Shown: one piece after another, positions 25,340 through 33,692 of the stretch
Layout: the number at the start of each line of letters is the position of its first letter
Position numbering within the stretch: the stretch's first letter is position 1
Assembly: GCA_016285075.1 (NCBI GenBank)
Contig: JAEEQB010000003.1
Coordinates: 1-64,000 of the forward strand
Direction of reading: 5' to 3'
Length of the DNA stretch: 64,000 nucleotides
From: Prevotella sp.
Lineage (GTDB): Bacteria > Bacteroidota > Bacteroidia > Bacteroidales > Bacteroidaceae
Position numbers and translations under genes: made by a program
Notes under the pieces: model-generated
What the model saw: only the letters and a program-made list of their open reading frames with translations
What the model was told of the DNA's origin: nothing
Database searches by the model: none

Positions 25340-27232
25340 ATGAAGAAATGGACAATTGACGACGCCCGGGAGCTGTACAATATCAACGGCTGGGGCACAA
25401 GCTACTTCGGCATCAACGAGGCCGGCAACGTGTATGTTACTCCCTGCAAGGACTCCACGCAGATAGACCTGCGCGAGGTGATGGACGAGCTGCAGCTGCG
25501 CGACGTGACGGCTCCCGTGCTGCTGCGCTTCCCCGACATCCTCGACAACCGCATCGAGAAGACGTGGAGCTGTTTCAAGAAAGCCTCGAAGGAATATGAC
25601 TACAAGGGCGAGAACTATGTGGTCTACCCCATCAAGGTGAACCAGATGCAGCCCGTGGTGGAGGAGATCATCTCGCACGGACGCAAGTTCAACCTGGGGC
25701 TTGAGGCCGGTTCGAAGCCCGAGCTGCACGCCGTCATCGCCATGCAGTGCCAGAGCGACAGCATCATCGTGTGCAACGGCTACAAGGACCAGAACTACAT
25801 TGAGCTTGCCCTGCTGGCACAGAAGATGGGGAAGAAGATATTCATCGTGGTGGAGAAGATGAACGAGCTGGAGATTATTGCGCGTGTGGCGAAGAAGCTC
25901 AACGTGCGTCCCAACATCGGCATCCGCATCAAGCTGGCCAGCAGCGGCAGCGGCAAGTGGGAGGAAAGCGGCGGCGACGCCTCGAAGTTCGGCCTTACCA
26001 GCGCGCAGCTGCTGGAAGCCCTGGAGATGCTCGACAGGAAGGACATGCGCGACTGTCTGCGGCTGATCCACTTCCACATAGGCTCGCAGATCACGAAGAT
26101 TCGCCGTATACAGACAGCGCTGCGCGAGGCGTCGCAGTTCTATGTGCAGCTGCACAAAATGGGCTACAACGTGGACTTCGTCGACTGCGGCGGCGGTCTG
26201 GGCGTGGACTATGACGGCACCCGCTCGCCGTCGAGCGAGAGCTCGGTGAACTACAGCATCCAGGAGTATGTCAACGACTGTATCTACACCTTTGTCGATG
26301 CTGCCAACAAGAACGGCATTCCTCACCCCAACCTGATTACTGAGAGCGGACGCTCGTTGGCCGCCCACCACTCGGTGCTGGTGATCAACGTGCTCGAGAC
26401 GGCGTCGCTGCCGGAGATGCCCGAGGAGTTCGAGCCCGACGAGAACAGCCATCAGCTGGTGAAGGACCTCTACGAGATATGGGACAACCTCACGCCGCGT
26501 AACGTGCTGGAAGACTGGCACGACGCAGAGCAGATACGCGAAGAGGTGCTCGACCTCTTTTCGCACGGCATCGTCGACCTGAAGACCCGGGCAGAGATAG
26601 AGGCGATGTACTGGAGCGTGTGCCACGAGATCCATGCGCTGGCCAAGAGCCTGAAGCACGTGCCGGAAGAGCTGATGAAGATTGACAAGCTGCTGGCCGA
26701 CAAGTACTTCTGCAACTTCTCGCTGTTCCAGAGCCTCAGCGACTCGTGGGCCATTGACCAGGTCTTTCCCATCATGCCCATACAAAGGCTCAACGAGCGC
26801 CCCACCCGTAACGCCACGCTGCAGGACATTACCTGTGACAGCGACGGCAAGATAGCCAATTTCACCACGAACCGCCATAACTCTCACTCGCTGCCTGTGC
26901 ACACGCTGAGGAAGAACGAAGACTACTATATGGGAGTGTTCCTGGTGGGTGCCTATCAGGAGATTCTCGGTGACATGCACAACCTGTTCGGCGACACCAC
27001 TGCCGTCCATATTTCTGTTACCGACGAGGGCTACCACATTGACCAGATCATTGACGGTGAGACCGTGGAGGAGGTTCTTGAATATGTGCAGTACAACCCG
27101 AAGAAGCTGGTACGCCAGCTCGAAATATGGGTGACCAAGAGCGTGAAACAGGGTAAGATCTCCCTGGAGGAGGGCAAGGAGTTCCTCTCTACCTACAGAA
27201 GCGGACTTTACGGATATACCTATTTGGAGTAA
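25340..27232 (+). CDS. speA: biosynthetic arginine decarboxylase
   Basis: Converts arginine to agmatine, the first step of the agmatine route to putrescine and spermidine. At 630 residues it matches the SpeA type of fold III decarboxylase. The pyridoxal phosphate lysine is Lys99 in V-V-Y-P-I-K-V-N-Q. Further motifs are H-F-H-I-G-S-Q, D-C-G-G-G-L-G-V-D-Y and T-E-S-G-R-S-L-A-A-H-H. The C-terminal region has F-L-V-G-A-Y-Q-E-I-L-G-D-M-H-N-L-F-G. No agmatine deiminase or carbamoylputrescine amidase gene is nearby. Confidence 0.97.
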   Translation: MKKWTIDDARELYNINGWGTSYFGINEAGNVYVTPCKDSTQIDLREVMDELQLRDVTAPVLLRFPDILDNRIEKTWSCFKKASKEYDYKGENYVVYPIKVNQMQPVVEEIISHGRKFNLGLEAGSKPELHAVIAMQCQSDSIIVCNGYKDQNYIELALLAQKMGKKIFIVVEKMNELEIIARVAKKLNVRPNIGIRIKLASSGSGKWEESGGDASKFGLTSAQLLEALEMLDRKDMRDCLRLIHFHIGSQITKIRRIQTALREASQFYVQLHKMGYNVDFVDCGGGLGVDYDGTRSPSSESSVNYSIQEYVNDCIYTFVDAANKNGIPHPNLITESGRSLAAHHSVLVINVLETASLPEMPEEFEPDENSHQLVKDLYEIWDNLTPRNVLEDWHDAEQIREEVLDLFSHGIVDLKTRAEIEAMYWSVCHEIHALAKSLKHVPEELMKIDKLLADKYFCNFSLFQSLSDSWAIDQVFPIMPIQRLNERPTRNATLQDITCDSDGKIANFTTNRHNSHSLPVHTLRKNEDYYMGVFLVGAYQEILGDMHNLFGDTTAVHISVTDEGYHIDQIIDGETVEEVLEYVQYNPKKLVRQLEIWVTKSVKQGKISLEEGKEFLSTYRSGLYGYTYLE

Positions 27233-27247
27233 AAACAATTCAAAAGA

Positions 27248-28267
27248 ATGAGGAAGGTAATAGGAGGACTGCTGGCAGCGATTCTAGTAGGCAGTTGCAG
27301 TCAGCAAAACAATCAGTGGGCAACGAAGGCTCCTATCCGTGTGAAGACAGAGCTGGTGTCGGCCGAAGAAGAGGTGAACGGCCAGACGTACGTGGGCATT
27401 GTCGAGGAACATGAAGCCACAGCCGTGAGCTTCACGGGCATGGGCGTAGTGAAGCGCATGATGGTCAGCGAAGGACAGGCCGTGAGCCGCGGACAGCTGA
27501 TAGCCGAAATGGACGATACGCAGGCTCGCAACATGCTGGTCAGCGCGGAGGCATCGATGACGCAAGCCAACGATGCGCTGCAGCGCTATCAGATGCTACA
27601 CGACAACGGCTCGCTGCCGGAGATACAGTGGGTGGAGATACAGAGCAAGGTGGCTCAGGCCAAGTCACAGCTGGAGATGGCCAGGAAGAACCTTGCCGAC
27701 TGCAGGCTGGTGGCTCCTGTCGGCGGCATCGTAGGGAAAAAGCTGATCGGTGCCGGTGAGACTGCACTGCCCTCGCAGGCCGTGGTCAGCATCCTTGACA
27801 TCAGCACGGTAGAGGTGAAGGTATCCATTCCCGAGGCAGAGATAGGATACGTCAACACGCATACACCTTCCACCATCACGGTCGACGCCATTGGCCAGTA
27901 TTTCAACGGAGGCCGGATAGAGAAAGGTGTGGTGGCCGATGCGCTGACACATACTTATGACGTACGCATACACGTGGCCAACACCCATCGCCGTCTGCTG
28001 CCAGGCATGGTGGCAAGCGTGCGATTCAGTACGCAGGGAACTGGGCAGCAGGCATTGAACCTGCCTGTGACCGCCGTGCGGAAGAATACAGACGGAACTC
28101 TCTTTGTCTGGACTATAGACAAGGACTCTGCAGCCCACCGCACAGCCGTTACCATAGGTCAGACCCTTGGCAACAGGGTGGAGATAGTCTCCGGGCTGAG
28201 CGAGAATCAGCGTGTGGTCACAGAAGGCTACCAAAAGCTGAGCGAAGGAACGGAAGTGGTCTTTTAA
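27248..28267 (+). CDS. RND efflux periplasmic adaptor (membrane fusion) lipoprotein
   Basis: A 339-residue protein with lipobox V-G-S-C-S, so it is anchored by lipid in the inner membrane facing the periplasm. It has the HlyD/AcrA order: split lipoyl domain (V-V-K-R-M-M-V-S-E-G-Q-A-V-S-R-G-Q-L-I and A-P-V-G-G-I-V-G-K-K), helical hairpin between, beta-barrel and membrane-proximal domain. It bridges the pump encoded next and the TolC-like channel two genes on. First gene of a three-gene plus-strand set, 15 bp after speA, so transcription from upstream is possible. Confidence 0.92.
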   Translation: MRKVIGGLLAAILVGSCSQQNNQWATKAPIRVKTELVSAEEEVNGQTYVGIVEEHEATAVSFTGMGVVKRMMVSEGQAVSRGQLIAEMDDTQARNMLVSAEASMTQANDALQRYQMLHDNGSLPEIQWVEIQSKVAQAKSQLEMARKNLADCRLVAPVGGIVGKKLIGAGETALPSQAVVSILDISTVEVKVSIPEAEIGYVNTHTPSTITVDAIGQYFNGGRIEKGVVADALTHTYDVRIHVANTHRRLLPGMVASVRFSTQGTGQQALNLPVTAVRKNTDGTLFVWTIDKDSAAHRTAVTIGQTLGNRVEIVSGLSENQRVVTEGYQKLSEGTEVVF

Positions 28268-28283
28268 CTGACAAAGGAGAACA

Positions 28284-31200
28284 ATGGAAACGAAGATGTC
28301 GTGGCTTAAATGGCCCTTGGAGCACTATCCCATATCGCTGCTCATTGTTGCCATCTTGTTTGTATTGGGCATTTACGGAATGTATATCATGCCCAAGGAC
28401 GAGTTCCCGGCTTTCACCGTCCGCCAAGGAGTGGTGATAGCAGCCTATCCTGGCGCCACGTCTGAGGAGATAGAGCAGCAGGTGGCCAAGCCGTTGGAAC
28501 GCTACCTCTTCACGTTCGGTGAGGTGAACCGTGCCAAGACCTCCACCACCTCGCAGAACGGCATGTGCATAGTCATGGTACGGCTGAACGACGAGGTGAA
28601 CAACAAGGACGAGGTGTGGAGCAAAATCAAGCACGGACTGAACCTGTTCAAATCGTCGCTGCCCAGCGGCGTGATGGCCTTGGTGGCCAATGATGATTTC
28701 GGAAACACTTCGGCTCTGCTCATAGCGATAGAAAGCCCCAAGCGCAGCTACCGCGAGCTGCAGAGCTATACCGACCAGCTGTCGGATCATCTGCGGCGCA
28801 TTCCCTCCGTGGCCAACGTACGTGTCTACGGCGAACAGAAAGAGCAGATATCGCTGTATGTGGACCGTATGCGCCTGCAGGCCTACGGTATAGGACAGCA
28901 GATGCTCTTCTCGCGTCTGCAGGCTCAGGGTATCACTACGATGAGCGGCAGTGTGAGCGATGATGACCAGCAGATACCGATACATATTGAGGAGACCGGA
29001 AACAGCGAAGAGGAGATAGCCAACCAGATCATCTTCAGCGACCCCGTGACAGGCAAGATGGCGCGGGTGCGGGATGTGGCCCGGGTGGTGCGCGAATATG
29101 ACAGTGAGGAGAGCTATATAGAGCAGGACGGCCATCCCTGTATGCTGCTCTCGCTTGAGATGACTCCCGGCAATAACATCGTGCTCTATGGCGAGGCTGT
29201 AGACAAGGTGCTGAATGAGTTCCGCCAGAATGTGCTGCCCGAGGACGTCACCATCACCCGCATAGCCGACCAGCCGAAAGTGGTGGGTTCAAGCGTGCGT
29301 GATTTCCTGCGCGACCTGCTGATATCGATGGTGATCATCATCCTGGTGATGATGGTGCTGTTCCCCTTGCGTTCTGCCATCGTGGCAGCCATTACCATAC
29401 CGCTGAGCACATTCGTCTCGGTGGCTATCATGTATATGATGGGCATCGAGCTGAACATCGTCACCTTGGCGGCTCTGATCGTTGTGCTGGGAATGGTGGT
29501 GGACAACGCCATTGTGGTGATAGACGGCTATTTGGAATACCTCGGCAAGGGCTTTGCTCCCAAGGAGGCGGCCATTACCTCGGCCAAGCAGTATTTCATG
29601 CCGATGATGCTGGCCACACTCTGCATCTGCGTCATCTTCTATCCGCTGCTGGTGACAATGACAGGAGCATTCCACGATGCGCTGGAGGACTTTCCCGTCA
29701 CCATCACCATCAACCTCATGGTGTCGCTCTTCCTTGCAGTAACGGTGATACCTTTCCTGGAAGTGCTCATCATCAAGCCCGAGAAGCTGAATACAGACAA
29801 GCCCAACCCCATTACCCAATGGGTGCAGAACGCTTATAACAGAGTGCTGGAGTTTACCTTCCGTCATCCCTGGGCCACCATCATGGGAGGAATTGTCCTG
29901 GTGCTGCTTTCGACAGTGATTGTTCCGGCACTGAAGGTCAGACAGTTCCCATTTGCCGACCGCGACCAGTTTGCCGTAGAGATTTTCATGCCCGAAGGCA
30001 AAGGCATTGCCGAGACGCGTCTGATAGCCGACTCGTTGCGTAACGTACTGCAAAAGGACAGCGACGTGAAATGCATCACCAGCTTCGTGGGCTGTTCATC
30101 GCCGCGCTTCATGGTGTGCTATGCGCCGCAGATGGCAGGTCGCAACTATGCGCAGTTCATTGTCAACACCACTTCGCACGATGCCACCTTGAAGCTGCTG
30201 GCGCAGTATCAGCCTCAGTGGAGCGAAGCTTTCCCTGATGCCTACGTACGGTTCAAACGGCTGGACTATCTGGAAGTGCCCGAGTTGGAATATCGCTTCT
30301 ATGGTGAGAACCTCGATTCGCTGCACATAGCCGCCGAGCGTCTGATGGAACATATGCGTAGGATGTCCGAACTGGAGTGGGTACACACCGATTTCCTGCA
30401 ACCCTTCCCGCTGATCAACGTAGAACTCGATCCCGTGGCGTCGGCACAGCTGGGCATCACACGAACCACTGCCGCCCTCGCCCTCAGTGCCACTACCAAT
30501 GACCTGCGTGTCGGACAGATATGGGATGGCGACTATGAGCTGCCCATCATTGTGAAGGATGATGCCGACATGACCTTCTCGGACGTGGAGAATCTGGGTG
30601 TGGTTACTCCTATGGCGATGCTCTCTGCGGGTGCAGGCGGGACAAATACCACCGTGCCGTTACGTCAGATAGCCAGTGTCAGACCCAAATGGAGCGAGAG
30701 CCGAATCATGCACCGAGGCGGTGAACGTTGTATCACCGTCACGGCACAGTTTGCCAACGGCGTCTATGCCGCTCCTGTGGAGTCGCGTATAGCGGATATC
30801 ATGCAGCATGAGATAGACCTGCCTCAGGGGGTAAGGTCCGAAGTGGGCGGAGAGATAGAATACAACGGCGAGGCCATGCCTCAGATATTCGGTGGCGTGG
30901 CTATTGCGATGGTCATCATTTTCTTCTTCCTGCTGTTCAACTTCAAGAAGTTCGGCATTACCACCGTCTGTATCGCAGCCCTGGGGCTGATGATACCTGG
31001 GGCGCTGATAGGTCTCGGACTCATGGGACGCACGCTCGGACTCACTTCCATCATGGGAGTGATTACGCTGATGGGAATGATCATGCGTAACGAGATCCTT
31101 ATCTTTGAACACGCCATCAGCCTTATCAAACAATATGTCAGAGAACATGGCGACTGGACAAAAGACCGCGAAGCCTACAACAAGGCTGTACGCCAGGCAG

Positions 31201-31400
31201 CCTTTGAGGCAGGCAAGCGCCGAATGGTTCCCATCTTCCTGACTACAGCCACTACCGCCGTAGGTGTTGTACCTATGATCATAGCAGGCTCATCGTTCTG
31301 GATGCCTGTGGGGGTGACCATCTTTGCAGGAGGAATAGGCTCGCTCCTGCTCGTTGTCACCATGCTCCCTGTCATCTATTGGAAAGTGAATACGAAATAG
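28284..31400 (+). CDS. RND-family efflux permease
   Basis: A 1038-residue inner-membrane pump with the usual twelve-helix layout and two large periplasmic loops. The first helix follows K-W-P-L-E-H-Y-P-I-S. Key positions differ from AcrB: the central pair is Asp407-Asn408 (V-V-D-N-A-I-V-V) instead of Asp-Asp, and the partner lysine is Arg935 (M-R-N-E-I-L). The proton path is thus altered but an acidic residue remains. Such variants are frequent among non-AcrB RND branches, whose substrates are often unknown. It sits 16 bp after the adaptor. I cannot assign a substrate. Confidence 0.93.
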   Translation: METKMSWLKWPLEHYPISLLIVAILFVLGIYGMYIMPKDEFPAFTVRQGVVIAAYPGATSEEIEQQVAKPLERYLFTFGEVNRAKTSTTSQNGMCIVMVRLNDEVNNKDEVWSKIKHGLNLFKSSLPSGVMALVANDDFGNTSALLIAIESPKRSYRELQSYTDQLSDHLRRIPSVANVRVYGEQKEQISLYVDRMRLQAYGIGQQMLFSRLQAQGITTMSGSVSDDDQQIPIHIEETGNSEEEIANQIIFSDPVTGKMARVRDVARVVREYDSEESYIEQDGHPCMLLSLEMTPGNNIVLYGEAVDKVLNEFRQNVLPEDVTITRIADQPKVVGSSVRDFLRDLLISMVIIILVMMVLFPLRSAIVAAITIPLSTFVSVAIMYMMGIELNIVTLAALIVVLGMVVDNAIVVIDGYLEYLGKGFAPKEAAITSAKQYFMPMMLATLCICVIFYPLLVTMTGAFHDALEDFPVTITINLMVSLFLAVTVIPFLEVLIIKPEKLNTDKPNPITQWVQNAYNRVLEFTFRHPWATIMGGIVLVLLSTVIVPALKVRQFPFADRDQFAVEIFMPEGKGIAETRLIADSLRNVLQKDSDVKCITSFVGCSSPRFMVCYAPQMAGRNYAQFIVNTTSHDATLKLLAQYQPQWSEAFPDAYVRFKRLDYLEVPELEYRFYGENLDSLHIAAERLMEHMRRMSELEWVHTDFLQPFPLINVELDPVASAQLGITRTTAALALSATTNDLRVGQIWDGDYELPIIVKDDADMTFSDVENLGVVTPMAMLSAGAGGTNTTVPLRQIASVRPKWSESRIMHRGGERCITVTAQFANGVYAAPVESRIADIMQHEIDLPQGVRSEVGGEIEYNGEAMPQIFGGVAIAMVIIFFFLLFNFKKFGITTVCIAALGLMIPGALIGLGLMGRTLGLTSIMGVITLMGMIMRNEILIFEHAISLIKQYVREHGDWTKDREAYNKAVRQAAFEAGKRRMVPIFLTTATTAVGVVPMIIAGSSFWMPVGVTIFAGGIGSLLLVVTMLPVIYWKVNTK

Positions 31401-31497
31401 AGCCGCTACCCTTTCAGAGCGTCACGCCTTCAGCGTCTGATGACCAAGGCAGTAATAAGCGTGGGAAACTTTAATTAACTGACTTCAACAGCATGAT

Positions 31498-32871
31498 ATG
31501 AAACGAAAGATAATCATTGCACTCTTTACATTATCCTGTATGACTTTGTCGGCACAGGAAACCACCCCCACCTCTGCGAGTAGGGTGGGGCAGGGGAAGG
31601 TTTTGTCTTTGCAGCAGCTCAAGGATTCTGCTCTCAACAACAATATCGCCATCCGTACAGCCCGATTTGACATGGAAGCAGCCCGTCACCAGCGCCAGGA
31701 GGCCTTTACCAAGTATTTCCCGAACATCAGCGGCACTGGTCTGTGGTTCAATGCCAATAAGGGAATGGCACAGATGGATGTCAACCCGTCAGAGTTCATC
31801 CCCTCTTCGTTAGCCGCCATGCTTTCCCAACAGCTTCCTCCCGAGGTGCTGTCATCCATGGCCAACCCCACAAGCATCTCCATGATGAAAAACGGAACCA
31901 TCGGCTCGCTCATGGCGATGCAGCCTATCTTCGCAGGTGGGCAGATCATCAATGGAAACAAATTAGCCAGATTGGGCGAAGACGTCAGCAGGCTGCAGCT
32001 GCGACGCTCAGAGAACGAGGTGGAGAAAACCACCGAGCAGTACTACTGGCAGCTGGTGACGCTGCAGGAGAAAATGAAGACGATAAAGGCCGTTGAGACC
32101 TTTCTCAGCGATATTTACAAGGATGTGGACGTGGCTGTTCGTGCAGGAGTAGCCCTTCCTAACGACCGGCTCCAGGTGCAGCTCCGACAGAACGATGTGG
32201 CCAGCCAGAAACTGAAACTTCAGAACGGCATCTTCCTGATGAAACAGCTGCTGCGGCAATATGCCAACCTCGGCTCCGACTTTGAGATTGCCGCTCTTTC
32301 CATGGAATCGCAAGAATTGCCGATAGGGAAGGATGAGTCGGGAGTAAGACTTGTCCCGGAATACCAGCTGCTCGACAAGCAGGTGGAAGCAACTGGCCTC
32401 CAGCACAAGATAGCCATCGGTCAGCAGCTTCCCTCCGTGGCTGTAGGTGCAGGATACAACTATCATAACCTGTTCGACAAAGACCGTACCTTCGGCATGA
32501 TCTTTGCCACCGTCAGCATTCCCATTTCCGACTGGTGGGGAGGCTCCCATTCCATCAAACGCAAGAAAATAGAGCATCAGAAGGCAAAGGAGCAGTTGGA
32601 AGACACCGAACAGCTGTTGCTCATCAGAATGCAGAACGCGTGGAACAGTGTGCAGGAGACCTACCAGCAACTGCAGCTGGCCCAGAAAGGCATTGAGCAA
32701 GCAGAAGAAAACCTGCGGCTGAACCGGAACTACTATCAGGCAGGCACATCAAGAATGTCCGACCTGCTTGAAGCCCAGCTGCTCTACCAGCAAGCATGCG
32801 ACAAGCGTACCGATACTTTTGCAGAATACCAGAACAAACGACTGGAATACCGACAGGCCGTTGGCCAGTAA
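31498..32871 (+). CDS. TolC-family outer-membrane efflux protein
   Basis: A 457-residue protein with a signal peptide ending near M-T-L-S-A-Q. Two long coiled-coil halves with Q- and E-rich helices (R-Q-E-A-F-T-K-Y-F-P and L-Q-L-A-Q-K-G-I-E-Q-A-E-E-N-L-R-L) show the TolC fold. Y-Q-A-G-T-S-R-M-S-D-L-L-E-A-Q-L is the typical second-half motif. It completes the pump encoded by the two preceding genes, giving the channel through the outer membrane. Confidence 0.92.
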   Translation: MKRKIIIALFTLSCMTLSAQETTPTSASRVGQGKVLSLQQLKDSALNNNIAIRTARFDMEAARHQRQEAFTKYFPNISGTGLWFNANKGMAQMDVNPSEFIPSSLAAMLSQQLPPEVLSSMANPTSISMMKNGTIGSLMAMQPIFAGGQIINGNKLARLGEDVSRLQLRRSENEVEKTTEQYYWQLVTLQEKMKTIKAVETFLSDIYKDVDVAVRAGVALPNDRLQVQLRQNDVASQKLKLQNGIFLMKQLLRQYANLGSDFEIAALSMESQELPIGKDESGVRLVPEYQLLDKQVEATGLQHKIAIGQQLPSVAVGAGYNYHNLFDKDRTFGMIFATVSIPISDWWGGSHSIKRKKIEHQKAKEQLEDTEQLLLIRMQNAWNSVQETYQQLQLAQKGIEQAEENLRLNRNYYQAGTSRMSDLLEAQLLYQQACDKRTDTFAEYQNKRLEYRQAVGQ

Positions 32872-32886
32872 CGGAACACACAAGGG

Positions 32887-33378
32887 ATGCTACGAATACT
32901 CGACATCTTAGAAGACACGATGGTGGACGGACCCGGTTTCCGTACTTCTATCTATTGTGCAGGCTGTGACCACGCCTGCCCGGGCTGCCATAATCCGCAG
33001 TCATGGGACTTCGGCAGCGGACGCGAGATGAGTGTGGACGAGATTATGCGGATTATCGTGGCCGACCCCTACGCCAATGTCACTTTCACCGGAGGCGATC
33101 CCATGTATCAGGCAGCCGGCTTTGCAGAATTAGCACACGAGATTCACAGTCGCACCAGTAAGGACATCTGGTGTTACACTGGTTTCCGTTTTGAGCAACT
33201 CATCCATGAAGACCAGCGACGCCTGTTGTCCGAGATAGAGGTCTTGGTAGACGGTCCCTTCGTTCAGATGCTGCGCGATGAAGACCTCCGTTTCCGTGGC
33301 TCGTCCAACCAGCGCATCATCGATGTTCCTGCTTCTCTCTATTCAGGTCAGGTGATACTGTGGAAAGATGAAATGTAA
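32887..33378 (+). CDS. nrdG: anaerobic ribonucleotide reductase activating protein
   Basis: NrdG is the radical SAM enzyme that makes the glycyl radical on NrdD, the oxygen-free ribonucleotide reductase. The 163 residues carry the iron-sulfur motif C-D-H-A-C-P-G-C (Cys27, Cys31, Cys34), the following H-N-P-Q-S-W, and T-F-T-G-G-D-P for AdoMet binding. The gene is 15 bp after the TolC-like gene. No nrdD is seen in this window, though the pair is usually adjacent. Alternative activating enzymes of similar size exist, but the C-G-x-H-N-P-Q-S motif favours NrdG. Confidence 0.92.
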   Translation: MLRILDILEDTMVDGPGFRTSIYCAGCDHACPGCHNPQSWDFGSGREMSVDEIMRIIVADPYANVTFTGGDPMYQAAGFAELAHEIHSRTSKDIWCYTGFRFEQLIHEDQRRLLSEIEVLVDGPFVQMLRDEDLRFRGSSNQRIIDVPASLYSGQVILWKDEM

Positions 33379-33420
33379 GCAAAAAGCCCTGTTTCCTTAG
33401 CAAAACGAATGCCATCAAAG

Positions 33421-33464
33421 CCTCTTCAGTCTGCCACCTAAGCCCCTTCAGTCTGCCATCTGCC
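33421..33464 (+). repeat. 22-bp direct repeat after nrdG
   Basis: CCTCTTCAGTCTGCCA at 33421 and CCCCTTCAGTCTGCCA at 33443 begin two adjacent 22-bp units. The rest of the 33379-33536 gap shows nothing further. Confidence 0.6.
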
Positions 33465-33536
33465 AAGAAAAAAGGTGCGATGCAACGAGTACAAAAACAT
33501 GTGAAACATATCTTGCAGATTATTTTCTGTTTTTGT

Positions 33537-33567
33537 TTTGTTCTTCGCATGACTTTTCGTAACTTTG
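33537..33567 (+). promoter_or_regulatory. promoter of the GH95-GH31-GH43 set
   Basis: TTTG (33537-33540), a 19-base spacer and TAACTTTG (33560-33567) form a complete Bacteroidota promoter. The start codon of the first hydrolase lies 126 bases further, leaving room for leader regulation. Confidence 0.8.
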
Positions 33568-33692
33568 CGCTCAGAAAGCGCGAAGTAGCACCGTCTCGGC
33601 AAACAGGAAACGAGTTTCTTTGATTTGCTCTCGACCATTCGTTGCTCAGGCTTCGCAATGATCGGAATCGTATAACAATAACTAAAATAGAA

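Noticed and set aside
25274..27238. 654-residue open frame antisense to speA
   Set aside because: Shadow of speA; low-complexity L/V/H-rich translation without motifs.
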